NCBI GenBank assembly: GCA_025996865.1
Contig: BNTV01000055.1
Span: 1-30,126, forward strand
DNA length: 30,126 nt
Direction of reading: 5' to 3'
Source of the DNA: Bacteroidia bacterium
GTDB lineage: Bacteria; Bacteroidota; Bacteroidia; Bacteroidales; Azobacteroidaceae
Made by a program: the position numbers and the translations under genes
Part shown: positions 1 to 6,606 of the stretch, piece by piece
Numbering within the stretch: position 1 is the first letter of the stretch
How the letters are laid out: each line of letters starts with the position of its first letter
The notes under the pieces: generated by a model
Told to the model about the DNA's origin: nothing
Seen by the model: only the letters and a program-made list of their open reading frames with translations
Database searches by the model: none

Positions 1-22
1 TTCCAAACTCATAATCGTGCAT
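1..22 (-). CDS. 5' end of a leftward gene, probably an HTH regulator (partial)
   Basis: Only seven codons (M-H-D-Y-E-F-G) are visible before the window edge. They are supported by a good Bacteroidota -7 box about 25 bases upstream on the same strand. The YEFG start resembles the N-terminus of many Bacteroidales helix-turn-helix regulators that begin xxYEFGxxLxELR. That is recall from family knowledge on very few residues, so the identity is a weak guess. Confidence 0.3.
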
Positions 23-47
23 TTCAAATTGTTTGTCAAAATCGCTG

Positions 48-55
48 CAAATGTA
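48..55 (-). promoter_or_regulatory. Bacteroidota -7 promoter box (leftward)
   Basis: Read on the minus strand the bases are TACATTTG, an exact match to the Bacteroidota -7 consensus TAnnTTTG. It lies about 25 bases before the ATG at 22-20. No clean TTTG -33 box is visible at the expected distance; the best is TTTCG at 83-79. Confidence 0.4.
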
Positions 56-323
56 AGTATTATTTTTAAATAAAAATGCGAAATGAATAATTATTTAAAC
101 AAAAAATGAGTATTTTATTAAATTTCTGAAATTTATAAGGTTTTTACGCCTGATTATATGGGAAAATACACAATTATTAGATTCTTTCAGAGTAAATATT
201 TTATATAATGGGCGAAAAAACGGGTTTGGCTGGTTTTTATTCATGTTTGACAATAAAATCGGGGTGTTTGCGGCAGCTATGTGACAAATCATAATAAACA
301 TAACAATAGTATAAATTATCATC

Positions 324-502
324 AGATGTCTCGACTCCGCACCTTCGGCGCTTCGCTCGACATGACGCCGATGTATATTATTGAGGGAGAGGGGGAAAGA
401 TTAGGGCGGCTTCGCCGCCCTAATCTTTCCCCCTATCTTGTTTTCTCCCAAAGGGTATCGTCATGTCGAGCGGAGCGCCGAAGGTGCGAAGTCGAGACAT
501 CT
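324..502. repeat. Palindromic repeat element, copy 1
   Basis: The outer arms at 324-367 and 459-502 are inverted copies of each other, 44 bases with two mismatches. Inside is a second, perfect 20-bp hairpin (391-410 with 414-433, loop TTC) made of a G-rich/A run followed by GGGCGGC. The arms carry CTCGAC...CACCTTCGGCG motifs that themselves pair. Its right boundary (GAGACATCTCCTG) recurs in copy 2. No plausible protein is encoded, since the open frames across it simply read the palindrome. This is a REP/BIME-like non-autonomous repeat. Confidence 0.85.
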
Positions 503-522
503 CCTGTTCAATGCACAAAACC

Positions 523-530
523 GTGCCGAT
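523..530. repeat. Left 8-bp target-site duplication
   Basis: GTGCCGAT directly abuts the left terminal inverted repeat of the 531-784 element, and the identical octamer abuts its right end at 785-792. Confidence 0.8.
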
Positions 531-784
531 GGGTGTACGACAAATTTCCCAATTAGTGTTTAACGATTATCAGGAGATGTCTCCACTCGCTGCGCTCGGT
601 CGACAGGACGAGGCTGCAAAAGGGGAAAGGAGGGGGGAAGAAACGGCGGCGAAGCCGCCGTTTCTTCCCCCCCTCTTCCTCAATAACATACATCGGTGTC
701 ATGTCGAGCGGAGCACCGAAGGTGCGGAGTCGAGACATCTCCTGATAATCGTTAAACACTAATTGGGAAATTTGTCGTACACCC
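531..784. mobile_element. MITE-like element with 52-bp perfect TIRs (contains palindrome copy 2)
   Basis: Bases 531-582 are the exact reverse complement of 733-784, beginning GGGTGTACGACAAATTTCCC. The octamer GTGCCGAT flanks both ends as a direct repeat. The 254-bp element has no transposase, so it would have to be mobilised in trans. An 8-bp duplication fits several IS families (for example IS1595 or IS256 types); I cannot choose between them. The interior holds a second copy of the 324-502 palindrome design. Its central perfect 19-bp hairpin is 632-650 with 654-672, loop GAA. Its right arm matches copy 1 closely, while its left arm (571-615) has diverged and is shortened. Perfect TIRs and target duplication suggest a fairly recent insertion. 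Confidence 0.85.
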
Positions 785-792
785 GTGCCGAT
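785..792. repeat. Right 8-bp target-site duplication
   Basis: GTGCCGAT immediately follows the right terminal inverted repeat and is identical to 523-530. Confidence 0.8.
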
Positions 793-814
793 TGAATAAC
801 AGCACCGCTACGCG

Positions 815-851
815 GCGCCCGGTTGGGGAACATTCACCTTATTCCGGGCGC
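815..851. repeat. Stem-loop
   Basis: GCGCCCGG (815-822) pairs perfectly with CCGGGCGC (844-851) around a 21-base loop. It sits between the MITE and the dispersed repeats and is probably part of a palindromic repeat remnant. There is no T-run, so it is not a standard terminator. Confidence 0.5.
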
Positions 852-875
852 TGTCGCACCCGGCTATAAACGCAT

Positions 876-895
876 AAGCGCTACGCGCTTTTTTT
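876..895 (+). terminator. Short hairpin plus T-run, copy 1
   Basis: AAGCGC-TAC-GCGCTT is followed by five more T residues. The same hairpin with the preceding ATAAAcGCAT context recurs at 942-959, so this is a repeated module as well as a weak terminator-like structure. No gene clearly ends just upstream. Confidence 0.4.
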
Positions 896-929
896 AATCC
901 GGAACGACAACTGTCGGATACGGATGGCT

Positions 930-1028
930 CTATAAATGCATAAGCGCTACGCGCTTTTTGATAAACGTGTTTATTGGGGTCTCATAATGACGATGCTCTT
1001 TGGTGCAATTTTTGCATGCGGGTTTCAT
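930..1028 (-). CDS. Short Cys-containing ORF, possibly a relic
   Basis: A leftward frame of 32 codons starts MKPACKNCTKEH, and its first 12 residues match those of the ORF at 14372-14458 except for N in place of D. The rest of this frame runs through the 955-992 repeat and the 942-956 hairpin, so it is probably a chimera of a real or formerly real start and unrelated repeat DNA. It has a CxxC pair and no recognised family. Translation is unproven. Confidence 0.2.
   Translation of the reverse strand: MKPACKNCTKEHRHYETPINTFIKKRVALMHL
942..959 (+). terminator. Short hairpin plus T-run, copy 2
   Basis: The stem AAGCGC/GCGCTT with loop TAC is followed by T residues. It is a near-identical duplicate of 876-895, including the upstream CTATAAA(C/T)GCAT, and runs directly into the dispersed repeat at 955-992. 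Confidence 0.4.
955..992. repeat. Dispersed 38-bp repeat, copy 1
   Basis: This segment (TTTTTGATAAACGTGTTTAT and the following 18 bases) matches 18067-18104 at 35 of 38 positions in the same orientation. It contains the near-palindrome ATAAACGTGTTTAT. Both copies are intergenic. Confidence 0.75.
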
Positions 1029-1029
1029 G
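993..1029. repeat. 37-bp segment shared (inverted) with 14371-14407
   Basis: The reverse complement matches 14371-14407 at 35 of 37 positions. It directly abuts the 955-992 repeat, so two repeat pieces are joined here. In the other copy the segment forms the start of a 28-codon ORF overlapping the end of gmk. Confidence 0.75.
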
Positions 1030-1117
1030 TGTACATAACAGGCGAGTTTCATAGTCTCATGATTTGTGAAAATAATGAAACAAAACAGTAAATAATCCAT
1101 AAATTTACTAAAATAAC

Positions 1118-1148
1118 TTGCGAATGTAAAAGATTTAGGATAATTTTG
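1118..1148 (+). promoter_or_regulatory. Probable promoter of the Fur-family gene
   Basis: The -7 box TAATTTTG (1141-1148) matches TAnnTTTG exactly. A CTTG at 1117-1120 lies 20 bases upstream as a -33 box. Transcription would start about 40 bases before the ATG at 1194. Confidence 0.5.
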
Positions 1149-1193
1149 CAACGATATTTCGGAAAATCTTCCATTTACCTCAAAAGATGAAAT

Positions 1194-1607
1194 ATGAATG
1201 CATTAAATTTACTTAAAAGCAAAGGCTTGAAAATGACAGCGCAGCGGATTATGTTAATCAATATTCTACAAACAAAAGATATTTCACTGTCTGAGAACGA
1301 GATTAAAATCGGTATGGGAGCGATGTACGATCGAATCACCTTTTACAGAACAGTTCAGAAATTGATTGAAATGGACATTGTTCACCGGATCATAGTGGAT
1401 GATATGACTGTTCGCTATGCACTTAATAACCGGGAAGAAATAAAAAAAATTCAAAATCCGGTTCGATTTTTCTGCAAGAAATGTAATTCTACGGCTTACA
1501 TAGAAAACCGTCCGATACCTGATTTCCAGCTACCGGGCGGTTATGTTGCACATGAGTACGAAGTCCTTATCAAAGGAATTTGCAACGCTTGTTCGGATTA
1601 CGAATAA
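1194..1607 (+). CDS. Fur-family metal-responsive transcriptional regulator
   Basis: This 137-residue protein has the length and layout of the Fur family. A winged-helix DNA-binding domain spans about residues 1-80, with the conserved MTAQR start and the DRITFYRTVQKL recognition helix near 46-57. A dimerisation domain carries two CxxC pairs (C94/C97 and C130/C133) that normally hold a structural zinc. H120 of the HEYE segment is retained. The His-rich stretch that usually precedes the first CxxC is replaced by PVRFF, so the regulatory metal site may be altered and the sensed metal or signal cannot be predicted. The start at 1194 was chosen because the ATG at 1187 stops after nine codons. It stands alone behind its own promoter and converges on the Fe-S operon. 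Fur, Zur and PerR subclasses cannot be distinguished. Confidence 0.85.
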   Translation: MNALNLLKSKGLKMTAQRIMLINILQTKDISLSENEIKIGMGAMYDRITFYRTVQKLIEMDIVHRIIVDDMTVRYALNNREEIKKIQNPVRFFCKKCNSTAYIENRPIPDFQLPGGYVAHEYEVLIKGICNACSDYE

Positions 1608-1683
1608 AATTCTTTACACAAAAGACTCCTCGTTCCAACCTAATTTGACTAAATCAATTTTAGCTGGGTCTGCATTTCCCAAA

Positions 1684-1739
1684 TGATAACGAGTATCAGC
1701 CGGTTCGATGTGCTTGGCAAGCGGTCGGCTGAATTATCA
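1684..1739. terminator. Imperfect stem-loop between convergent genes
   Basis: TCAGCCG (1696-1702) pairs with CGGCTGA (1726-1732), extended by TGATA/TTATCA at the base of the stem. It lies between the ends of the Fur gene and the leftward Fe-S gene, where a bidirectional terminator is expected, but it has no strong T-run. Confidence 0.3.
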
Positions 1740-1752
1740 TGCACGTCTATTT

Positions 1753-3351
1753 TCAAAATCCAAAATCCAAACTATCCTGATCTACTTCTTTTTGTTTCTC
1801 TTCTTTCTCTTTTTCCGCTACTTGATGTACCTCAACCGCTTGAATATTAATCGCCTTCACCGGCCGTACCGGACAAATCGATTCGCAACCGCCGCAACCG
1901 ATACACAATTCATCATACACATGCGGCAAAGTCAAAGCGCCTTCAAAAGGCTCCATTTTCACCGCTCGCGTCGGACAATGCTCCGAACAAGCACCGCAAG
2001 AAGTACGGTCGGTATAAACAACGCAATCCTCTTTGACAAACCGGGCGATTCCGACCTGAGTGACCGATTTTTCTTCGGATGTCAATTTTTTTATGGCGCC
2101 ATTCGGACATATTTCCGAACAAACCGTACATTCAAAATTACAAAAAGCCATTTCGTAGAATACCAAATGCGGTTTGAAAGCATAATCCAATCCGAAGTTA
2201 AATCCAGCAGGTTTAAGGATTTGCTGCGGACAATGCGTAATACACAAGTGGCAAGCCGTACAGTGCTTTTTGAAATGCGCCAGACTTTTCGAACCCGGAG
2301 GCGTAATGGGAGTCAGTTTCGTAACGTCCACTATTTCACCTTTTTTTGCCCATGCCGGAATCAGCGGAAGTGTTGCCATCGCACCCGCGCTTGCCAAAAG
2401 GAAAGAACGGCGTCCCATACCGTGGAACGGATGTTGAGGAGCTTCCGATATAATTGGAACAGAAACAGTTTCACGTTCGTGTTGAACAGCGGGGACGTTA
2501 TTTTTCCTGTAAGCAAACTGATATTTTATCCCATTGGTTTTGCATCTGTCCAAGCAATTAAAACAGGCCACACAACGGGAATTATCCACTGCTTTTTCTT
2601 TACTGCCGATACATTGCGATTTACAAGATTTTTCACACAATCCGCAACTCGTACATTTCGAATGGTCTAAAGTAATTCTGAAAACAGAAAATTTCGAAAT
2701 CAATCCGAGCAACGAACCGACCGGACAAATCGTATTGCAAAACAAACGTCCTCTGAGAAGCGCCATTACACCGACAACCAGCAACGCAATTATCGAAATC
2801 GCCAAAGAAAGGCTTGTAATCGTATAAATCGTAACCTGGTAAAAATTGTAATTGTTGAATTTCAACGCAACCCAGTTCAACAAGTTATTTCCTTCCATTA
2901 CTACGGGACGGAAAAGATTGACCGAAATTCGTCCGAAATTACTGTAAGGATCTAAATATAAAAGCGGTACGGTAATTCCGAAAATTAAAAATGCAACACA
3001 AAGCGCCAACAGGGAATAACGCAGAATCGTTTGAGGTTTCGAATAAGCAAACCAACGTCTTTTCTTGTTTTTCTTCTTTCCTCTCCTTGTAAGCCAAGCA
3101 ATTATATCTTGTAAAATACCCAACGGACAAATCACCGAACAATAAACCCGTCCGAAAAGAAAGGTCAGCAAAAACAAGAAAATCAGAATGCCGACACTTC
3201 CGGCCAAGACCGCCGGCACGACTTGGATATGTGCCAAACCGTGCAGCGGCTGAGGAAAAATATTCGCAAAATCACAAAAATAAAGAAGCAGGGGAATAAA
3301 AATCAATAGAGCCAATATTACCCTGATAGTTTTTAAAACAGTGGACTTCAT
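1753..3351 (-). CDS. NapH/NapG-like membrane polyferredoxin (4Fe-4S)
   Basis: This 532-residue protein is probably an electron carrier between membrane quinol or cytoplasmic donors and an exported partner. Residues 1-220 hold several membrane segments and two CxxxCP motifs (C71/C75 and C205/C209), as in the NapH/NosR/CcoG group. A two-cluster ferredoxin follows (C233, 236, 239, 243 and C260, 263, 266, 270). A twin-arginine motif with a hydrophobic stretch (RRSFLLASAG, 314-323) comes next. A NapG/MauM-like ferredoxin completes the protein, with cysteines at 364-374, 404-415, 452-459 and 483-493. The C-terminus is a charged Lys/Glu tail. It looks like NapH and NapG fused into one chain, with NapG's Tat signal as an internal membrane segment. 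Only four bases separate it from the DUF362 gene upstream, so the two are surely co-transcribed. The electron acceptor is unknown; no nitrate or nitrous-oxide reductase gene is nearby. Confidence 0.85.
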   Translation of the reverse strand: MKSTVLKTIRVILALLIFIPLLLYFCDFANIFPQPLHGLAHIQVVPAVLAGSVGILIFLFLLTFLFGRVYCSVICPLGILQDIIAWLTRRGKKKNKKRRWFAYSKPQTILRYSLLALCVAFLIFGITVPLLYLDPYSNFGRISVNLFRPVVMEGNNLLNWVALKFNNYNFYQVTIYTITSLSLAISIIALLVVGVMALLRGRLFCNTICPVGSLLGLISKFSVFRITLDHSKCTSCGLCEKSCKSQCIGSKEKAVDNSRCVACFNCLDRCKTNGIKYQFAYRKNNVPAVQHERETVSVPIISEAPQHPFHGMGRRSFLLASAGAMATLPLIPAWAKKGEIVDVTKLTPITPPGSKSLAHFKKHCTACHLCITHCPQQILKPAGFNFGLDYAFKPHLVFYEMAFCNFECTVCSEICPNGAIKKLTSEEKSVTQVGIARFVKEDCVVYTDRTSCGACSEHCPTRAVKMEPFEGALTLPHVYDELCIGCGGCESICPVRPVKAINIQAVEVHQVAEKEKEEKQKEVDQDSLDFGF

Positions 3352-3355
3352 CAGT

Positions 3356-4285
3356 TTATAACTTAATTCTCTTTACATTCAACTTGTTGATATTCTGCGT
3401 ACCTAATTTCATTTTTTCACCGTTTGCAATATGCCCGACTTTTTGGATATCCATCTCTTGAACCTGATTGAACAAACCGATAGCGGCCGTATCGGCGGCA
3501 ACAATGTCTTTGGAAACAATAAGCGATTTTAATACGCTGGTATCGGAAACCGAACGTCCCTGCGGCCCGTTTTTACGCATGCAACGGTAAGCGTCCACGA
3601 TGTTTAAAGCCGGTTTTTTTACGTAGGTACAAACATCGGCGATACATTGCTGCAAGTCGTTGGAGTGAAAATAAGGTCTGTCCCAGACAATGCCCATGTA
3701 ATTTTTCATGGCAATCGACATTTGTGCGCCGTCGTGATGTTTCAGCACCGGTACGTTGAACCATACATCGGCTTCCAACAATGCCTGATGTATTTTGGTC
3801 GATTTCAGAATCTGGGCTTGTGGAAGTTTCACTTCCTTGTAATATACTGCGTCGTTGCCGGGAATAACCGTTGCGCCTGCCGCTTCGGCCGCTTTTTTAA
3901 TACCGGAATTTTCGTAGCATTTTTGCCAGTTATCGCAAGTATGGTCGAAAACGGACACTTTCTTGGCGCCCGCTTTGAAACATTGTTCTATCAATGCTTT
4001 CACTAAATCGGGATTGGTATTGGCGGCAAAGTCCGGTTTCTTGTCCCAACCGATATTGGGTTTTATAACAACACTTTGTCCCGTTTTAACGTATTTCTCG
4101 ATACCTCCCATTTCTTTCAAAGCCCTTTCTAAAAGTTGTGCCGGTTCGCCACCCATCACAGCAACCATATCGGGAACCGCTTCCACCATCACCGTGTTTG
4201 TTTCCATTGCTGCCTGTAATTTATCAAATGTTAATGTGGCAACACCGATGGCTGCACTTGTCCTTAAAAAATCACGTCGTTTCAT
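3356..4285 (-). CDS. Tat-exported DUF362 domain protein
   Basis: This 309-residue protein starts MKRRDFLRTSAAIGVA, a clear twin-arginine signal, so it is probably exported folded. The body matches the DUF362 family in layout: VVIKPNIGWDKKP near 71-83, a KVSVFDHTCDNW segment, VWFNVPVLKHHDGAQMS and MKNYMG near 194-199. DUF362 proteins commonly occur beside or fused to 4Fe-4S ferredoxin domains. Here the domain stands alone and the iron-sulfur partner is the next gene, four bases downstream. Its exact reaction is unknown; a periplasmic or membrane-associated redox partner of the polyferredoxin is the reasonable inference. I see no clear -7 box upstream. The 139-bp gap to the sigma-factor gene is a divergent promoter region. 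Confidence 0.85.
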   Translation of the reverse strand: MKRRDFLRTSAAIGVATLTFDKLQAAMETNTVMVEAVPDMVAVMGGEPAQLLERALKEMGGIEKYVKTGQSVVIKPNIGWDKKPDFAANTNPDLVKALIEQCFKAGAKKVSVFDHTCDNWQKCYENSGIKKAAEAAGATVIPGNDAVYYKEVKLPQAQILKSTKIHQALLEADVWFNVPVLKHHDGAQMSIAMKNYMGIVWDRPYFHSNDLQQCIADVCTYVKKPALNIVDAYRCMRKNGPQGRSVSDTSVLKSLIVSKDIVAADTAAIGLFNQVQEMDIQKVGHIANGEKMKLGTQNINKLNVKRIKL

Positions 4286-4424
4286 ATCTAATACCTATTT
4301 TTAAATAAAATTCTTGCAATATTACTAAAAATATTTCAAAATATGGAAAATAATTATCAAATTTTCATTTTTACGTAACACTTTTAATTTTTTTTCGTCA
4401 TATATAACAGAAAGTAAGATTAAA

Positions 4425-4958
4425 ATGGAAGATTTGAACGGCAAGGTAATAAAACTGTGTAAAAGAGGGGACCGCAAAGCGCAAACGCATTTGTATGCCG
4501 CTTTTTATAAAAAAGTTTACAATAGTTGTTACCGGATTCTCCGAAATCAACAGGAAGCCGAAGACGCCATGCAGGAAAGTTTCATCAAAGCATTTTCACG
4601 GCTCGATAAATATGAAAATGAAACACCTTTCGAAGCCTGGATTCTGAGAATCGCCATCAATACCGCTATTGATAAACTGAGGGAAAACCAACCGGAATGG
4701 GTGGATTATGATGAAAAGCATTTTAATTTTCCGGAAAACGAAGACGAAACGGAAGAATGGGAGCTGACGCTGGAAAAAGTAAGACAAATCAAAATGGCTA
4801 TCGAACGGCTTCCGGATGCGGCAAGAATAATCATTAGCCTTTATTTGATAGAAGGTTACGATCATGAAGAAATCGCCGGAATATTGCATATTTCGTCCGG
4901 AAACGTCCGGATACAATACATGCGGGCAAAACAAAAAATTATTGAAATGTTAAAATGA
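4425..4958 (+). CDS. ECF-type RNA polymerase sigma factor
   Basis: This 177-residue protein has the two-domain layout of extracytoplasmic-function sigma factors. Region 2 (about 20-90) includes the EAEDAMQESFIKAF core-binding and -10-recognition helix and the WILRIAINTAID segment. Region 4 (about 120-175) carries LPDAARIIISLYLIEGYDHE and a helix-turn-helix ending in MRAKQKI. Its stop overlaps the ATG of the next gene (ATGA), indicating translational coupling to a membrane protein that is probably its anti-sigma factor. It would redirect RNA polymerase to its own operon and perhaps others. It heads a four-gene operon with two exported repeat proteins. The upstream region is AT-rich and lacks an evident TAnnTTTG box, which fits but does not prove autoregulation. 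Confidence 0.9.
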   Translation: MEDLNGKVIKLCKRGDRKAQTHLYAAFYKKVYNSCYRILRNQQEAEDAMQESFIKAFSRLDKYENETPFEAWILRIAINTAIDKLRENQPEWVDYDEKHFNFPENEDETEEWELTLEKVRQIKMAIERLPDAARIIISLYLIEGYDHEEIAGILHISSGNVRIQYMRAKQKIIEMLK

Positions 4959-5497
4959 AAAATATGAAATCATTGAAAAATTATATAAAAGAAAATCCTG
5001 CGGTTTTTGATGACCAAGAGCCGGCAGAAGGCCACTTCGAACGTTTTGCGGAACGGCTGAATCGGCTTGCGTCCGAAAAGCAACCCAAACGCACATTGAA
5101 ATTCAGATTAATCACTGTTTTTTCTGCGGCGGCTTCCGTATTCCTTATTATAATGGCTACGGTTTGGCTTCACTCTTCGCCGGAAGAGGAAAAAAACGAT
5201 TTCTCAGAACAACCGGACAAGACCGAATTTTCCGTCACCAACCGGTTTTATGCGGAGCAAATGAATGAAAAAATAGAGCATATCCAATGTAAATTATCTA
5301 CTGTAAGTCCCAATGTAAGAAGTCAATTGGAAGGAGATTTGCAGCAAATTGTAACAGAAAACAAACAATTTATACAGAAAATGCAGAAAGAGAATAATGA
5401 AAATTTAGCCGTCTTTTACTTGGTGAAGCATTACAAAATCAATCTGCATACTTTGGAATTTATCAGCGATAAATTGGGAGATGATGGAGAGTGTTGA
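4955..5497 (+). CDS. Probable single-TM anti-sigma factor
   Basis: This 180-residue protein has a charged N-terminal half, one transmembrane helix at about 52-72 (LITVFSAAASVFLIIMATVW) and a Glu/Lys-rich, mostly helical C-terminal part that would lie in the periplasm. There is no recognisable zinc-binding anti-sigma motif. The call rests on the ATGA overlap with the ECF sigma gene and on the cytoplasmic-domain, single-TM, periplasmic-domain plan shared by many Bacteroidota anti-sigma factors. It would hold the sigma factor at the membrane until an envelope signal arrives. It could instead be an unrelated small membrane protein. Confidence 0.65.
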   Translation: MKNMKSLKNYIKENPAVFDDQEPAEGHFERFAERLNRLASEKQPKRTLKFRLITVFSAAASVFLIIMATVWLHSSPEEEKNDFSEQPDKTEFSVTNRFYAEQMNEKIEHIQCKLSTVSPNVRSQLEGDLQQIVTENKQFIQKMQKENNENLAVFYLVKHYKINLHTLEFISDKLGDDGEC

Positions 5498-5498
5498 A

Positions 5499-5554
5499 TT
5501 GAGAGTTGAGAGTTGAGAATTGAGAATTGAAAATTGAAAATTGAAAATTAAAAA
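5499..5554 (+). repeat. Tandem heptamer repeat in the leader of the DUF4097 gene
   Basis: Eight 7-bp units run in series: TTGAGAG twice, TTGAGAA twice, TTGAAAA three times, TTAAAAA once. A partial TTAAAA follows, and the tract ends about 10 bases before the start codon. The G content falls steadily toward the gene. It occupies most of the gap between the anti-sigma gene and the next ORF. Slippage could vary leader length; whether it affects expression is inference. Confidence 0.85.
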
Positions 5555-5565
5555 TTAAAATTATT

Positions 5566-6579
5566 ATGAAGATGAAAAAAACGTGTTTATTAGTTATTAG
5601 TTTATGTTTCCTGGCATTGTTTCAGGTTAATGCGGCGTCGGACATTCCTACGCGAACCGAAAAAAAATCTTTCCCGGGAATCAGTGAAGTGAGATTCGAA
5701 CATTCGTATGGAAATATGGTTGTGAATGAATCGGATGTAAAACAGGTGGAACTGGAAATCCGGTATTTTGACGGGAAAAAGTACAAATCTACTTGCGAAC
5801 TTTCCAATACCGGCGCAGTTTTGTCCGTCAAAACCGTAAATCCTTCCAACAGAGGAAACGACAATTGCCGGATTGATTACATTATTTCCGTTCCCCGAAA
5901 AACGAATCTGACCGTTGACCTCAAGTACGGAAATATCAAAATGAGCGATTTTTCCGGTAATTTCAAAGCGCAATTGGCTTACAGCGATTTGAAAGCGGGA
6001 ACTTTGTCGTGTCCGAACCCTGTTATATCTTGCAAATACGGAGATATCGGTCTGGATAAAGCGGAAAATTTGAATATCAATACAAAATATTCGGATGTAA
6101 AAATTGAGAATTTGAAAACCCTGAAGGTTGATAACCAATATTCCGCTTACAGAATCGGTCAAGTTGGAACTATCCATGAAGGAAGCGCAACGGCCTACGG
6201 CGATTTTAAGATTGATTTGGCAAGCGACGTGAATCTGAAATTACAATATTCCGACTTGACTGTCGCAACGCTTGGAAAAAGTTTGAAAACAGACTGTGCC
6301 TATTCGGACGTAATCGTCCAAACAACTTCCAAACAATTGGAAAACATCAACATACAAGGTTCTTTCTCGGATGTGGCGCTCAGTCTTGACCCCGATTTGT
6401 CGGCCAATCTGGATATCCGTTTACAGTATGGCGATTTTGATATTGCTTCGAAATACAATGCCAAATTCACCGTATCGGAAAAAAGTAATAACCGATTGAC
6501 AAAAAAAGGTACAATCGGTGAAAGACCGACAGCAAACATAGTCATTTCAGATACTTATGCCAACGTGAAAATAAAATAA
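5566..6579 (+). CDS. Exported DUF4097-like repeat protein
   Basis: This 337-residue protein has a Sec signal peptide (hydrophobic core about 6-22, likely cut after VNA near 23). The rest is a regular ladder of short strands in which a Y-G/S-N/D motif recurs roughly every 15-20 residues, at about 48, 121, 139, 158, 175, 211, 228, 246, 267 (as FSD), 288 and 331. This is the pattern of DUF4097/DUF4098 putative adhesin-type beta-solenoids. It is third in the ECF sigma operon, so it is likely controlled by that sigma factor. Its location is periplasm or outer surface; its partner is unknown. An alternative start at 5572 would remove two residues and cannot be excluded. Confidence 0.75.
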   Translation: MKMKKTCLLVISLCFLALFQVNAASDIPTRTEKKSFPGISEVRFEHSYGNMVVNESDVKQVELEIRYFDGKKYKSTCELSNTGAVLSVKTVNPSNRGNDNCRIDYIISVPRKTNLTVDLKYGNIKMSDFSGNFKAQLAYSDLKAGTLSCPNPVISCKYGDIGLDKAENLNINTKYSDVKIENLKTLKVDNQYSAYRIGQVGTIHEGSATAYGDFKIDLASDVNLKLQYSDLTVATLGKSLKTDCAYSDVIVQTTSKQLENINIQGSFSDVALSLDPDLSANLDIRLQYGDFDIASKYNAKFTVSEKSNNRLTKKGTIGERPTANIVISDTYANVKIK

Positions 6580-6606
6580 ATGTATAATCCAATTCTATTT
6601 TTTACA

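Noticed and set aside
281..762. Overlapping 70-100-codon ORFs on both strands
   Set aside because: They lie wholly within the palindromic element and the MITE. Their translations (Arg/Ser/Glu-rich) are readings of the inverted repeats and match no protein pattern.
1708..2670. 320-codon plus-strand ORF
   Set aside because: It is antisense to the polyferredoxin gene, whose repeated cysteine motifs and membrane segments are unmistakable. The plus frame is Arg/Phe/Thr-rich with no domain.
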